Assembly: GCA_023426545.1 (NCBI GenBank)
Contig: JAFAAN010000088.1
Coordinates: 70,877 to 134,876 of the forward strand
Source of the DNA: Pseudomonadota bacterium
GTDB taxonomy: Bacteria; Myxococcota; Myxococcia; Myxococcales; Myxococcaceae
Direction of reading: 5' to 3'
Length of the DNA stretch: 64,000 bases
A program made the translations under genes and the position numbers. The number at the start of each line of letters is the position of its first letter. The first letter of the stretch is position 1. Below, in pieces: positions 8,365-16,899 of this stretch. The notes under the pieces are model-generated. The model searched no databases, was not told where the DNA came from, and saw only the letters and a program-made list of their open reading frames with translations.

Positions 8365-9105
8365 GTGTCGCGGTCGGTGAAGACCTGGCTCCGGGTATTG
8401 GCTCCGATACTCGTTTCGATGGGGGGCCCGGTGACGCTCCGGCTCCTCGGGCCGGACCTCATCGACCAGCAAAGACTTGCAAGCTGGCTGGAGCCCCTGG
8501 GGAACTGGGCGTCCATTGCATACATCGGCTTCCTTGCCCTCCGCCCCCTGACCTTGCTTCCGGGTCAACTGCTGACCGCCGTGGGCGGGATGATGTTCGG
8601 CACGCTCGCAGCGACCCTCTATTCACTAACGGGCAGCATCCTGTCGGGCATGCTGCTTTTCGCTGGGGCGCGCAAGCTGGGCACGGGACTGATGAGGCGC
8701 CTGGCGGGCAGCAAGTACCCCGCCCTGGTGCGAGCCGCGAAGCGCCATGACTTCCTCTTCGCCTTCACGGCCTGCATCAACCCGCTCTGCCCCACGGATG
8801 TCATGGTGGCGGCGTCGGCGGCCAGCGGCGCGCGGCTGGGGCCCACGTTGGCCGGGCTGATATTGGGGGCCATTCCGGGCACCTACCTCACCGCGCAGCT
8901 CGGCAGTGGGCTGGCCCAGGGGCGCGCGGTGCTGACAGGGGTTTCCGCCGCGGGCCTCGTGGTGTCACTGGTGCTCGGCGTCTACATCGGGCGGCGCTTC
9001 TACAAGGAACTCAACGGCGTCCCGAAGCAGGACACCGCCACCCCTCCGCCAACGCCGCCCCGTCCGCTCACGCCACGTGACGCCCCCAAGCCCGCGGCCC
9101 TCTAG
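8365..9105 (+). CDS. TVP38/TMEM64 (VTT/DedA-like) membrane protein
   Basis: 246-residue inner-membrane protein. After a short basic N-terminus it has hydrophobic segments at about residues 10-25 and 45-65 and the SNARE-associated/VTT core: LRPLTLLPGQLLTAVGGMMFG, then the G-rich helix SLTGSILSGMLLFAGARKLG, FAFTACINPLCPTDVMVAASAASG and LAGLILGAIPGTYLTAQLG. Bacterial members are implicated in lipid scrambling or membrane homeostasis, but this protein's substrate is unknown. The GTG at 8365 is chosen because GAGGAGG lies 6 nt upstream and the preceding in-frame residues look non-coding; an ATG at 8197 is less likely. The stop overlaps the convergent patatin gene by 4 nt. Confidence 0.8.
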   Translation: MSRSVKTWLRVLAPILVSMGGPVTLRLLGPDLIDQQRLASWLEPLGNWASIAYIGFLALRPLTLLPGQLLTAVGGMMFGTLAATLYSLTGSILSGMLLFAGARKLGTGLMRRLAGSKYPALVRAAKRHDFLFAFTACINPLCPTDVMVAASAASGARLGPTLAGLILGAIPGTYLTAQLGSGLAQGRAVLTGVSAAGLVVSLVLGVYIGRRFYKELNGVPKQDTATPPPTPPRPLTPRDAPKPAAL

Positions 9106-10046
9106 GCGTGCATGGGGGGCTCCGGGAACAGCGACACGCGGCGCTGCACCTGCTCGCCGGGGCCCACCCCCGTGGGGAGCGCGGTGGCGCGGGCCACCTC
9201 CTCGCCGTGGCGCAGCCGCATGCGGATGACCTCCGGGGAGAAGTCGAGCATGTCGCCCATGGACCGGTCCGGCTCGATGACGGTGATGCGGCAGTACCGG
9301 TAGGGCACGCCGTCCGGACGCCGCACGGTGAGGCCCGCCTCATAGGCCTGACGCACGATGTCGTTGATGCGCACGAAGGACTCCACGTCGTTGAGGAGGA
9401 TTTCGTTGAGCGTGATGTCGGCGAGGCTGCGCGTGGCTACCTCCAGGAGGTTGGCCGGCGGATGCACCCGTCGAATCTTCGAGGGGGAACAGACGATGAC
9501 GACAATCTCCGTCGGCCCGAACTCCAGCGCGTCCCCCAGGGGCGTGGCGTTGCGCAGACCTCCGTCCACCAGGGCCGCCGCGCCGACCGGCTCCCAGAGG
9601 ATGGGCAGCGTCGCGCTCTGCCAGATGGCGTCCAGGAAGTCCTTCGAGTCACTTGGCACCAGCTCGTAGTTGCCGGACACCAGGGACACGCGCCCCACGT
9701 GGGCGGGCACCCGGAAGGGGCGGCCCGCGACGTGCCGCTGGATGAGCTCGCGCATGGGCGTGTTGTCGTAGAGCCCCAGCTTGCGGAACAGCCCCACGCG
9801 CAACGCGACGAGCGGCCATGGCAGCTTCCGGTAGACGTCCCCCTCGCGGAGGTTCAGCCAGATGTCATTCAGCTCCCGGTAGGCCTGCTGCGCCAGCAGC
9901 GCGCCATTCAGGGCGCCGACGGAGACGCCGAAGACGCGCTCCCACTCGAAGCCGTGGACCTCGCGGAGGACGCGCTCGGCGCCGATTTGGAACGCGCCCT
10001 TGGCCCCTCCGCCAGAGAGCACGAGCGTCGCGGGACGATTCTTCAT
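9102..10046 (-). CDS. Patatin-like phospholipase
   Basis: 314-residue predicted acyl hydrolase of the patatin family, expected to cleave fatty acids from membrane phospholipids. All three hallmarks are present: the oxyanion-hole GGGAKGAF near residue 12, the nucleophile elbow GVSVG near residue 40 (GxSxG, catalytic Ser), and the DGG motif near residue 160 supplying the catalytic Asp. The length fits single-domain bacterial patatins. There is no signal peptide, so the protein is cytosolic or secreted by a dedicated route. AGGAGG lies 7 nt before the ATG. It is divergent from the SnoaL-like gene at 10234. Confidence 0.92.
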   Translation of the reverse strand: MKNRPATLVLSGGGAKGAFQIGAERVLREVHGFEWERVFGVSVGALNGALLAQQAYRELNDIWLNLREGDVYRKLPWPLVALRVGLFRKLGLYDNTPMRELIQRHVAGRPFRVPAHVGRVSLVSGNYELVPSDSKDFLDAIWQSATLPILWEPVGAAALVDGGLRNATPLGDALEFGPTEIVVIVCSPSKIRRVHPPANLLEVATRSLADITLNEILLNDVESFVRINDIVRQAYEAGLTVRRPDGVPYRYCRITVIEPDRSMGDMLDFSPEVIRMRLRHGEEVARATALPTGVGPGEQVQRRVSLFPEPPMHA

Positions 10047-10209
10047 GGCACGCCTCCTGTGGAAGATGACCCCGGCGGAGATGGATAGGTGCGTGCCAGG
10101 CGCGCAGGAATCGTCCCGGGGCGTGGGCGCATGTCCACCGCCACCTGGGGCCCGGGGGCTCCCTGCGGTGAGTTCCTCTCAACGGACGCTCGAAGGGCCT
10201 CTAGGATGA

Positions 10210-10232
10210 GAGGCTTCCCTCCCCGGAGCCTC
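10210..10232 (+). promoter_or_regulatory. Small hairpin overlapping the SnoaL-gene ribosome binding site
   Basis: GAGGCT (10210-10215) is complementary to AGCCTC (10227-10232), which immediately precedes the ATG at 10234. The only GGAG near that start (10225-10228) sits at the base of the right arm. Folding would bury the ribosome binding site; the stem is only 6 bp, so this may be chance. Confidence 0.3.
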
Positions 10233-10233
10233 G

Positions 10234-10854
10234 ATGAACCGCATGTCTGGCTGTGTGGTGGCGCTGCTGCTCACCGTCCTATCGCCCGCTGTCCTGGCCC
10301 AGCCGGCCACTGGCGACGAGGCCACCCACGGCGCCTTGCGCGTCCTCAAGCAGCAGATGGAGGACGCCCTCAACGCCCAGGACATCGAGGGGCTGCTGCG
10401 GCACCTCCACCCGGACGTCACCTTCACCACCATGAACAACGACGTCCGCGTGGGGAAGGCGGCCATCCGCGCGTACTACGACGAGATGATGCGCGGCCCC
10501 CACCGGGTGGTGGACCGCATCCAGGCGAAGTTCGAGCTGGATGACCTGACCCGCCTCTACGGCAACACGGGCATCGCCCGCGGCTCGTCGCGGGACCATT
10601 ACGTGCTCACCGACGGCACGGACGTCGTCATCGACGGGCGCTGGACGTGTACCCTGGTCCAGGAGGGGGACCGGTGGTTGATCGCCGCGTTCCACTACTC
10701 CACCAGCGTCTTCGACAACCCGATCCTCACGCGGCTGAAGCACCTCGCGCTGTCCGCGGTGACGGTCACCGGCCTGGGCGCGCTGGTGGTGGGCGCCGTC
10801 ATCGGGCGGAGGTCCCGGCGTCGGCCGGACACCCCAGGGCCTCAAGTCCCCTGA
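10234..10854 (+). CDS. Exported SnoaL/NTF2-like protein with C-terminal membrane anchor
   Basis: 206 residues. A signal peptide (MNRMSGCVVALLLTVLSPAVLAQ, likely cleaved after AQ or nearby) precedes an NTF2/SnoaL-type fold of about 120 residues. Its features are the alpha-helix LKQQMEDALNAQDIEGLLRHL, HPDVTFTT, the AAIRAYYDEMM helix, and beta strands ending DGRWTCTLVQEGDRWLIAAFHYS. A single hydrophobic helix (about residues 170-188) plus an arginine-rich tail anchors it in the membrane with the domain outside. Whether it is an enzyme or only a binding fold is not evident. The next 294 nt up to mrpA hold no gene I can support and probably contain the mrp promoter. Confidence 0.7.
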   Translation: MNRMSGCVVALLLTVLSPAVLAQPATGDEATHGALRVLKQQMEDALNAQDIEGLLRHLHPDVTFTTMNNDVRVGKAAIRAYYDEMMRGPHRVVDRIQAKFELDDLTRLYGNTGIARGSSRDHYVLTDGTDVVIDGRWTCTLVQEGDRWLIAAFHYSTSVFDNPILTRLKHLALSAVTVTGLGALVVGAVIGRRSRRRPDTPGPQVP

Positions 10855-11148
10855 AGCCGGAGCGTGGCCGCCGACTCGCGGAGGAAGGGATGTCGGCCCG
10901 GCTCCGCTCGCGACGCCACCTTCACCACCATGTCGGGAACCTGACGGAGCGTCCTCGCCAATGGCTACGGGCCGACACCGCGGCGGGGTCCTCCTCCGTC
11001 CATCCAGTGTTCCCGGCGCGGAAGACACACTTTTGAACACCTTGCAGCAGGATTGCCCCCAAGATTGTTCACCATTGGAGCCAATTTCGAGTATGCAAGG
11101 AAGAAGCCTGGAGGCCGCCCCCCTAGCAATGGCCTTCTGGCGACGCCC

Positions 11149-13452
11149 ATGGCTCTGAGCATCGCCTTCTTCGTTCCTTTCATCGCCGCGGCCCTGGCCG
11201 TGCTGCTCACACGGCTCTGCCGGTCATGGGCCGGCTGGGTGCTCGCCCTGTTTCCGCTGGGGCTGACGCTCTGGTTCGGCACCCAGGTGCCCGCCGTGGT
11301 GCGGGGCGAGGTGACGTCGGTCGACGCGTCATGGATGCCGGACCTGGGCATCGACTTCGCGCTCCGGCTGGATGGACTGGCGCTGCTGATGGCGCTGCTC
11401 ATCACGGCCCTGGGCACGCTCGTGGTCATCTATGCGGGCCGCTATCTGGCGCACCACGAGGTGCTGGGCCGCTTCTATGGCTGGCTGCTGCTCTTCATGG
11501 GTGGAATGCTGGGCATCGTCCTGGCGGACAACACGCTGCTGCTCTTCGTCTGCTGGGAGGTGACGACGTTCGCGTCGTTCATCCTCATCGGCTTCGAGCA
11601 CAAGGAGGAGGCGGCCCGCGAGTCCGCGCAGCGGGCCCTGATCATCACCGCCCTGGGAGGACAGTCGCTCCTGGTGGGCCTGCTGCTCATGGGCGACGTG
11701 GTGGGGACGCTGTCCATCTCCGGCACCATCGCCGCCGCGGAGACGGTGCGCACCAGTCCCCGCTTCCTGGCCATCCTCCTGCTGGTGCTGGGCGGCGCCT
11801 TCACCAAGTCCGCGCAGATGCCGTTCCACACCTGGTTGCCGGGCGCCATGACGGCCCCCGGCCCGGTCAGCGCGTACCTCCACTCCGCGACGATGGTGAA
11901 GGCCGGCGTGTTCCTGCTGGCCCGCCTGTCGCCGGTGTTCGGCGGCACGCCTCCCTGGGAGACGATCCTCACCGTCGTGGGCGCGGTGACGATGGTGCTG
12001 GGGGGGCTGCTCGCGCTGGGCCACACCGACCTCAAGCTGGTGCTGGCCTATGCGACGGTGAGCGTCCTGGGCGCGCTGGTGATGCTGCTGGGCCAGGGCA
12101 CCGCGGCCGCCATCCAGGCCATGGTCACGTTCCTCACCGCGCACGCGCTCTACAAGGGCACCCTCTTCCTCGTCGCGGGCTCGGTGGACCACGAGACGGG
12201 CACGCGCGAACTGACGCACCTGAGCGGCCTGCGCAAGCACCTGCCGCTGACGGCCGCCGCGGCCGCGGCCGCCGCGCTGTCCATGATGGGGGTCCCCCCG
12301 CTCTTCGGCTTCGTGGGCAAGGAGCTCATCTATGAGGCCTGCCTGAACGGCCCGGGCGGGTGGCCGCTGGGGCTGGCGGCGATGGTGGGTTTCGGCGGCA
12401 TGGTGGCGGCGGCGCTCGCCGTGGGCATCAAGCCCTTCGTGGGCCGGGAATTCCACGCCGACTGGCCCGAGTCCAAGGTCCACGAGGCGCCGCTGTCCAT
12501 GTGGCTGGGGCCCGCGGTGCTCGCCGCCACGGGCCTGGCGCTCGGACTGGTGCCCTGGGCGCTCCAGCCGCTGCTGGCCGCCGCGGCCACGGCCATCGGC
12601 GGGAGCGAGGCCGCGGACATGAAGCTGACGCTGTGGCATGGGGTGACCCCCGCCCTGGGGCTGAGCGCGGCGAGCCTGGCGCTGGGCGGCGGCCTCTTCG
12701 CTCTGCGGGAGCCCGTGTATCGGGGCCTGAGAGCCCTGGACCTCGGCAACCACGGCCCGGAGCGCCTGTACCAGGCGTCCTTGAGCGGGCTGATGAAGCT
12801 GTCGTCATCCCTGACGCGGCTGACGCAGAGCGGCTCGCTGCACCAGTACATCGTCGTCACGATCGCCACGTTCGGAGCCCTGCTGGGGCTGGTGGTGGCG
12901 CTCCGGCTGTGGGTGTGGCCCCACGGCGTGGCCCACGACATCCTCCCTCACGAGGTGGTGGTGCTCGTGAGCATCCTGGTGACGGCGGTGGTGGCCGTCG
13001 TCGCCCGCTCCGCGCTCTCCTCCATCCTCGCGTTGGGAGCGCTCGGTCTGGCGGAGGCGCTGCTGTACGTGTTCTTCGCCGCGCCAGACCTGGCGATGAC
13101 GCAGGTGGTGGTGCAGACGCTCACCGTCATCCTGTTCGCGCTCGTCTTCTCCCGCTTCCCGGTGCACCCCCACGAGCACCGCTTCCGCTGGTGGACGGCG
13201 GCGCTGCCCCTGGCGGTGGGGGGGCTCATCACCTGGACGCTGCTGCACGTGTCGGCGGCCCCCACGCACCGGCGGCTGGCGGACTACTACGCGGAGCAGA
13301 GCGTCCCCGGTGGCAAGGGGCTGAACATCGTCAACGTCATCCTCGTGGACTTCCGCGCGCTCGACACGCTCGGTGAGACCACGGTGCTGGCGACCGCGGG
13401 CCTGGGCGTCTACATCCTGTTCCGCACACGCGCTCATCGAAAGGAGACGTAG
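11149..13452 (+). CDS. mrpA: Mrp Na+/H+ antiporter subunit A
   Basis: Large core subunit of the seven-subunit Mrp (Mnh/Sha) monovalent cation:proton antiporter. At 767 residues it has the full MrpA layout: about 14 helices homologous to the Complex I NuoL/NuoN pump, with HTWLPGAMTAPGPVSAYLHSA and VKAG around residues 225-250, then the C-terminal MbhD/DUF4040 segment (LGLAEALLYVFFAAPDLAMTQ) and an MrpB-like tail. The ATG at 11149 is preferred because it opens directly into the first helix; the frame is open upstream to 11053 and no good ribosome site marks either start. It heads an operon with mrpB-G; mrpB starts 2 nt after its stop. Confidence 0.95.
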   Translation: MALSIAFFVPFIAAALAVLLTRLCRSWAGWVLALFPLGLTLWFGTQVPAVVRGEVTSVDASWMPDLGIDFALRLDGLALLMALLITALGTLVVIYAGRYLAHHEVLGRFYGWLLLFMGGMLGIVLADNTLLLFVCWEVTTFASFILIGFEHKEEAARESAQRALIITALGGQSLLVGLLLMGDVVGTLSISGTIAAAETVRTSPRFLAILLLVLGGAFTKSAQMPFHTWLPGAMTAPGPVSAYLHSATMVKAGVFLLARLSPVFGGTPPWETILTVVGAVTMVLGGLLALGHTDLKLVLAYATVSVLGALVMLLGQGTAAAIQAMVTFLTAHALYKGTLFLVAGSVDHETGTRELTHLSGLRKHLPLTAAAAAAAALSMMGVPPLFGFVGKELIYEACLNGPGGWPLGLAAMVGFGGMVAAALAVGIKPFVGREFHADWPESKVHEAPLSMWLGPAVLAATGLALGLVPWALQPLLAAAATAIGGSEAADMKLTLWHGVTPALGLSAASLALGGGLFALREPVYRGLRALDLGNHGPERLYQASLSGLMKLSSSLTRLTQSGSLHQYIVVTIATFGALLGLVVALRLWVWPHGVAHDILPHEVVVLVSILVTAVVAVVARSALSSILALGALGLAEALLYVFFAAPDLAMTQVVVQTLTVILFALVFSRFPVHPHEHRFRWWTAALPLAVGGLITWTLLHVSAAPTHRRLADYYAEQSVPGGKGLNIVNVILVDFRALDTLGETTVLATAGLGVYILFRTRAHRKET

Positions 13453-13454
13453 CT

Positions 13455-13898
13455 ATGAGCCCCGTGGTGATGCACACCGTCGCGCGGATGATGACGCCGG
13501 TGCTGCTGATCGTCTCACTGGTGCTGACGGTGAGAGGACATGACATTCCCGGCGGGGGGTTCGTCGGTGGGTTGATGGCGGCGACCGCGTTCGCCTTGCA
13601 GATGGTGGCGTTCGGCCGGCCCGCCGCGCGCAAGCAGCTCCGGGTGCATCCCACCCGGCTGGCGGCGGCCGGGGTTCTGGTGGCCCTGCTCAGCGGCATC
13701 CCCGCGATGCTGCTGGGCCGTGAGTTCCTGTCCGCCCTGTGGGGTCAGCTTCCCCTGCCCTGGCCGGGCAGCGTGAAGGTGGGGACGCCCCAGCTCTTCG
13801 ACGTGGGGGTGTACCTGGCCGTCCTGGGCACGGCGATGGCGTTCATCCTGGGCATGGGCCGGGGCGAGGACACCACCCTGCCGGAGCCCGGAGCCTAG
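13455..13898 (+). CDS. mrpB: Mrp Na+/H+ antiporter subunit B
   Basis: 147-residue membrane protein with the MrpB pattern: helix 1 followed by the conserved RGHDIPGGGFVGGLMAATAF loop near residue 28, two further helices, and GTPQLFDVGVYLAVLG near residue 110. It stabilises the Mrp complex beside MrpA. It starts 2 nt after mrpA with GGAG in the mrpA end (AAAGGAGACG) as its ribosome site. Confidence 0.94.
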   Translation: MSPVVMHTVARMMTPVLLIVSLVLTVRGHDIPGGGFVGGLMAATAFALQMVAFGRPAARKQLRVHPTRLAAAGVLVALLSGIPAMLLGREFLSALWGQLPLPWPGSVKVGTPQLFDVGVYLAVLGTAMAFILGMGRGEDTTLPEPGA

Positions 13899-13900
13899 CG

Positions 13901-14260
13901 ATGCAGCTCTTTCTCGCGCTCACGGTCGGCGGCCTCTTCGCGGCGGGCCTCTACTGTCTCATGCTCCACAGCATCGTCCGGCTGGCGCTGGGCCTGGTGC
14001 TGCTGGGCAGCGCCACCAACCTGCTGCTGTTCACCGTCAATGGGTTGCAGCGTGGCTTCGCGCCCCTGGTGCCGGAGGGCCAGGACGCCCTCACCGGCCC
14101 CTTCGCGGACCCCGTGCCCCAGGCGTTCATCCTGACCGCCATCGTCATCAACTTCGGCCTGCTCGCGCTGCTGCTGGTGTTGGTGCACCGCACCGCCCAG
14201 GAGACGGGAACCGACGACACGCGCGCGCTGCGCACCGAGCTGAAGGACTCCAAGCAATGA
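13901..14260 (+). CDS. mrpC: Mrp Na+/H+ antiporter subunit C
   Basis: 119-residue NuoK-like subunit with three helices: LTVGGLFAAGLYCLMLHSIVRLALGLVLLGSATNLLLF and DPVPQAFILTAIVINFGLLAL, the last being the NuoK/MnhC-type DPLPQALVLTAIVI block. The ATG at 13901 follows the mrpB stop by 2 nt; a longer in-frame opening from 13739 overlaps mrpB and is rejected. Its stop overlaps the mrpD start (ATGA, 14257-14260), so translation is coupled. Confidence 0.94.
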   Translation: MQLFLALTVGGLFAAGLYCLMLHSIVRLALGLVLLGSATNLLLFTVNGLQRGFAPLVPEGQDALTGPFADPVPQAFILTAIVINFGLLALLLVLVHRTAQETGTDDTRALRTELKDSKQ

Positions 14261-15762
14261 CGCCCGGCGTGCTGCTGAGCCTGCCCATCATCCTGTGTCT
14301 GGGCGCCGCGGCGGCGGGCCAGCTCATCCCGTCGCGAGCGTGGCCTCGCCGGTGGCTGGCGTTGTTGACCATGGTGCTCGTCACCGTCGTGGGCGCGCTG
14401 CTGCTCGTCACCGTGCGCCGCGACGGCGTGCAGGCGGTGCAGATGGGGGGCTGGGCCGCGCCCTTCGGCATCACCCTGGTGGCGGACCTGCTGAGCGCGC
14501 TGATGGTGCTCATCACCGGGGTGATGGGACTGACGGTGGTCGCCTACTCCGCCGCCACGCTCCCGGCGTCCCGCGAGGCGGGGGCCTACTACCCGCTGGT
14601 GATGGTGCTGGTGGGGGGCGTGTGCGGCGCGTTCCTCACCGGGGACCTGTTCAACCTCTTCGTGTGGATCGAGGTCATGCTGGGGGCCTCGTTCGTGCTG
14701 CTCGCGCTGGAGGCCCGGCAGGAGCAGCTGGAAGCCTCCATCAAGTACATGTCGCTGAGCCTCATCGGCTCGGTGGTGCTGCTGTGCGCGGTGGGCCTGC
14801 TGTACGGCGTCGCGGGGACGCTGAACCTGGCGGACCTGTCCGTGACGCTCCCGGGCTCGACCACGCCGCAGTTGCTGACCACCGTGTCGATCTTCTTCCT
14901 GGTGGCCTTCGCGCTGAAGGCGGGAGCCTTCCCCCTCTACTTCTGGCTGCCGGCGTCCTACCACACGCCCCCCGCGGCGGTGACCACGCTCTTCTCCGCG
15001 CTGCTCACCAAGGTGGGCGTCTATGCCCTGGCGCGCGTCTTCACCCTGGTCTTCACGCAGGACCCGCAGCTCACGAGCACGCTCCTGCTGGTGATGGGCG
15101 GCCTCACCATGGTGACGGGCGTCCTGGGCGCGGTGGCCCAGTACGACATGCGCCGGCTGCTGTCGTTCCACATCATCAGCCAGATTGGCTACCTCATCGC
15201 GGCCCTGGGGTTGCTCACGCGCGGCGCGCTGACGGCGCTCATCGCCTTCCTCGTCCATTACATCTTCGCGAAGTCGGCGCTCTTCCTGGTGAGCGGAGCC
15301 ACCGCGCGCGTCACGCGGACCTATGACCTGCACCAGATGGGCAACCTGTACCGGACGCAGCCCCTGCTGGCGGCGCTGTTCTTCATCCCCGCGCTGTCGC
15401 TGGCGGGCGTCCCCCCCTTCTCTGGCTTCTTCGCCAAGCTGGCCATCATCCAGGCCGCGCTGCGAGCGGAGAACTGGGCCATCGCCGGCACCGCGGTCGG
15501 GGTGGGGCTGCTCACCCTCTTCTCGATGATGAAGATCTGGCGCGAGGCGTTCTGGAAGGCGCCGCCCGAGAACCAGCCGGAGGAGCCCAGCCGGCCGCTG
15601 AGCCTGGGTGACGGCGTGCTCGGGCCGTGCATCGCGATGACCGCCTTCATGATCATCCTGGGCGTGGGCGCCGAGCCGCTGCTGGAGCTGGCGGACGCGG
15701 CGGCGGGCCAGCTGCTCGACCCCGATGAGTACGTGCGCGCGGTGATGGGAGGCCGCCCGTGA
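14257..15762 (+). CDS. mrpD: Mrp Na+/H+ antiporter subunit D
   Basis: 501-residue, roughly 14-helix NuoN/NuoM-like antiporter subunit, probably the second proton-translocating unit with MrpA. Visible signatures are DLFNLFVWIEVMLGASFVLLAL, KAGAFPLYFWLPASYHTPPAAVTTLFSALLTKVGVYALAR (the lysine and glutamate helices of the family) and PPFSGFFAKLAII. Length and order match known MrpD. Both ends overlap neighbours (ATGA with mrpC, GTGA with mrpE). Confidence 0.95.
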   Translation: MTPGVLLSLPIILCLGAAAAGQLIPSRAWPRRWLALLTMVLVTVVGALLLVTVRRDGVQAVQMGGWAAPFGITLVADLLSALMVLITGVMGLTVVAYSAATLPASREAGAYYPLVMVLVGGVCGAFLTGDLFNLFVWIEVMLGASFVLLALEARQEQLEASIKYMSLSLIGSVVLLCAVGLLYGVAGTLNLADLSVTLPGSTTPQLLTTVSIFFLVAFALKAGAFPLYFWLPASYHTPPAAVTTLFSALLTKVGVYALARVFTLVFTQDPQLTSTLLLVMGGLTMVTGVLGAVAQYDMRRLLSFHIISQIGYLIAALGLLTRGALTALIAFLVHYIFAKSALFLVSGATARVTRTYDLHQMGNLYRTQPLLAALFFIPALSLAGVPPFSGFFAKLAIIQAALRAENWAIAGTAVGVGLLTLFSMMKIWREAFWKAPPENQPEEPSRPLSLGDGVLGPCIAMTAFMIILGVGAEPLLELADAAAGQLLDPDEYVRAVMGGRP

Positions 15763-16232
15763 CGTCGCTCCTCTGGAACCTGGTGCTGGCGCTCCTCTGG
15801 GCGGCGATGCTGGGGAGCGTCACCGCGGAGAACCTGATCACGGGCTTCGTGATTGGCTTCGTGGTGCTGGCGCTCGCCGACACGCAGCGCCGCTCCTCTC
15901 GCTACACGACGCGGGCGTGGAACGTCGTCCGGCTCGTGGCAGGGGTCGGATGGGACGTGCTCGTCGCCAACGCGCGCGTGGCCTATGAAATCGCGACGCC
16001 GAGGCTCATCACCCGTCCGGCCATCTATCGCTACGACATGGAGGCGCAGACGGACGCGGAGATCACCCTGCTGACGCTCATCGTCACCTTCGCGCCGGGC
16101 ACGGTGGGGATCGAGGTGTCCGAGGACCGGAAGTCCCTCTACGTCCACGTGATGTTCGCCAGCACCCGGGAGGCCTTCCGCCGGGAGCTGCGCGAGCGCG
16201 TGGAAGTGCCACTGCTGAGGGCCCTGCGATGA
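15759..16232 (+). CDS. mrpE: Mrp Na+/H+ antiporter subunit E
   Basis: 157 residues: two to three N-terminal helices (LLWNLVLALLWAAMLGS, ENLITGFVIGFVVLALAD) and a cytosolic domain containing LTLIVTFAPGTVGIEVSEDRKSLYVHVM, the MrpE signature. It begins with GTG inside a GTGA overlap with mrpD and ends in an ATGA overlap with mrpF. MrpE is an assembly/structural subunit of the complex. Confidence 0.92.
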   Translation: MTSLLWNLVLALLWAAMLGSVTAENLITGFVIGFVVLALADTQRRSSRYTTRAWNVVRLVAGVGWDVLVANARVAYEIATPRLITRPAIYRYDMEAQTDAEITLLTLIVTFAPGTVGIEVSEDRKSLYVHVMFASTREAFRRELRERVEVPLLRALR

Positions 16233-16510
16233 GCGGCTGGCTGGAGGTCATCACCCAGGGCGTCCTGGGCGCGCTGTCCATCGCGATGATGTTCTCGCTC
16301 CACCGGCTGATCCGGGGCCCCTCGCTGACGGACCGCGTGGTGGCGCTGGACCTCTTCTCGCTCCAGACGGCGGCGGTCATCGCCGTCTATGCCCTGTGGG
16401 TGGGGCAGCCCGAGCTGGTGGACGTGGCGCTGGTGCTGGCCGTCATCGGGTCGATGGGCACCCTCGTCATCGCCCGATATCTCTACAGCGCGAAGCGGAG
16501 GAGGTCATGA
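16229..16510 (+). CDS. mrpF: Mrp Na+/H+ antiporter subunit F
   Basis: 93-residue, three-helix subunit. The RLIRGPSLTDRVVALDLFS loop near residue 27 is the MrpF hallmark (Asp in the second helix). It overlaps mrpE and mrpG by 4 nt each, keeping the seven subunits on one coupled message. Confidence 0.93.
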   Translation: MSGWLEVITQGVLGALSIAMMFSLHRLIRGPSLTDRVVALDLFSLQTAAVIAVYALWVGQPELVDVALVLAVIGSMGTLVIARYLYSAKRRRS

Positions 16511-16878
16511 GAGAGGTCCTCACCGCGGCCCTGCTCATCGCGGGCGCGCTGCTGATGCTCCTCGCGGGCCTGGGGCTGTTCCGGATGCCGGACATGTTCC
16601 TGCGCCTGCACGCCGCGGCGAAGGCGTCGTCGCTGGGCGTCGGACTGCTCATGGGCGCCGCGGCCGTGGGGCTGGGAGACGTCAGCGTGGTGGCGCGGGC
16701 CGTGCTGGCGGTCGCGTTCGTCTTCGTGATGACCCCGGTGGCCGCGCTGCTCATCGCGCAGGCCGCGTTCCGCGCCGGGCTCCCCCTCTGGGAGCGCACC
16801 CACCAGAACGACCTGGAGGAGCACCACCCCCGGGGCGGCCCCTACGAGCCACGCCTGGGGCCGGATGGCGAGGACTGA
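16507..16878 (+). CDS. mrpG: Mrp Na+/H+ antiporter subunit G
   Basis: 123 residues with three helices. GLFRMPDMFLRLHAAAKASSLG near residue 24 is the MnhG/MrpG signature. The ATG at 16507 overlaps the mrpF stop; a longer in-frame opening at 16396 lies inside mrpF and is rejected. It ends the operon, 21 nt short of the convergent symporter gene. Confidence 0.94.
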   Translation: MREVLTAALLIAGALLMLLAGLGLFRMPDMFLRLHAAAKASSLGVGLLMGAAAVGLGDVSVVARAVLAVAFVFVMTPVAALLIAQAAFRAGLPLWERTHQNDLEEHHPRGGPYEPRLGPDGED

Positions 16879-16899
16879 AGCCGGGCGGCGGCGGGAGGC

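Noticed and set aside
8058..8525. N-terminal extension of the KGG protein
   Set aside because: Would run across the divergent promoter region and into the TVP38-like gene; the ATG at 8057 has GAGGAGA upstream.
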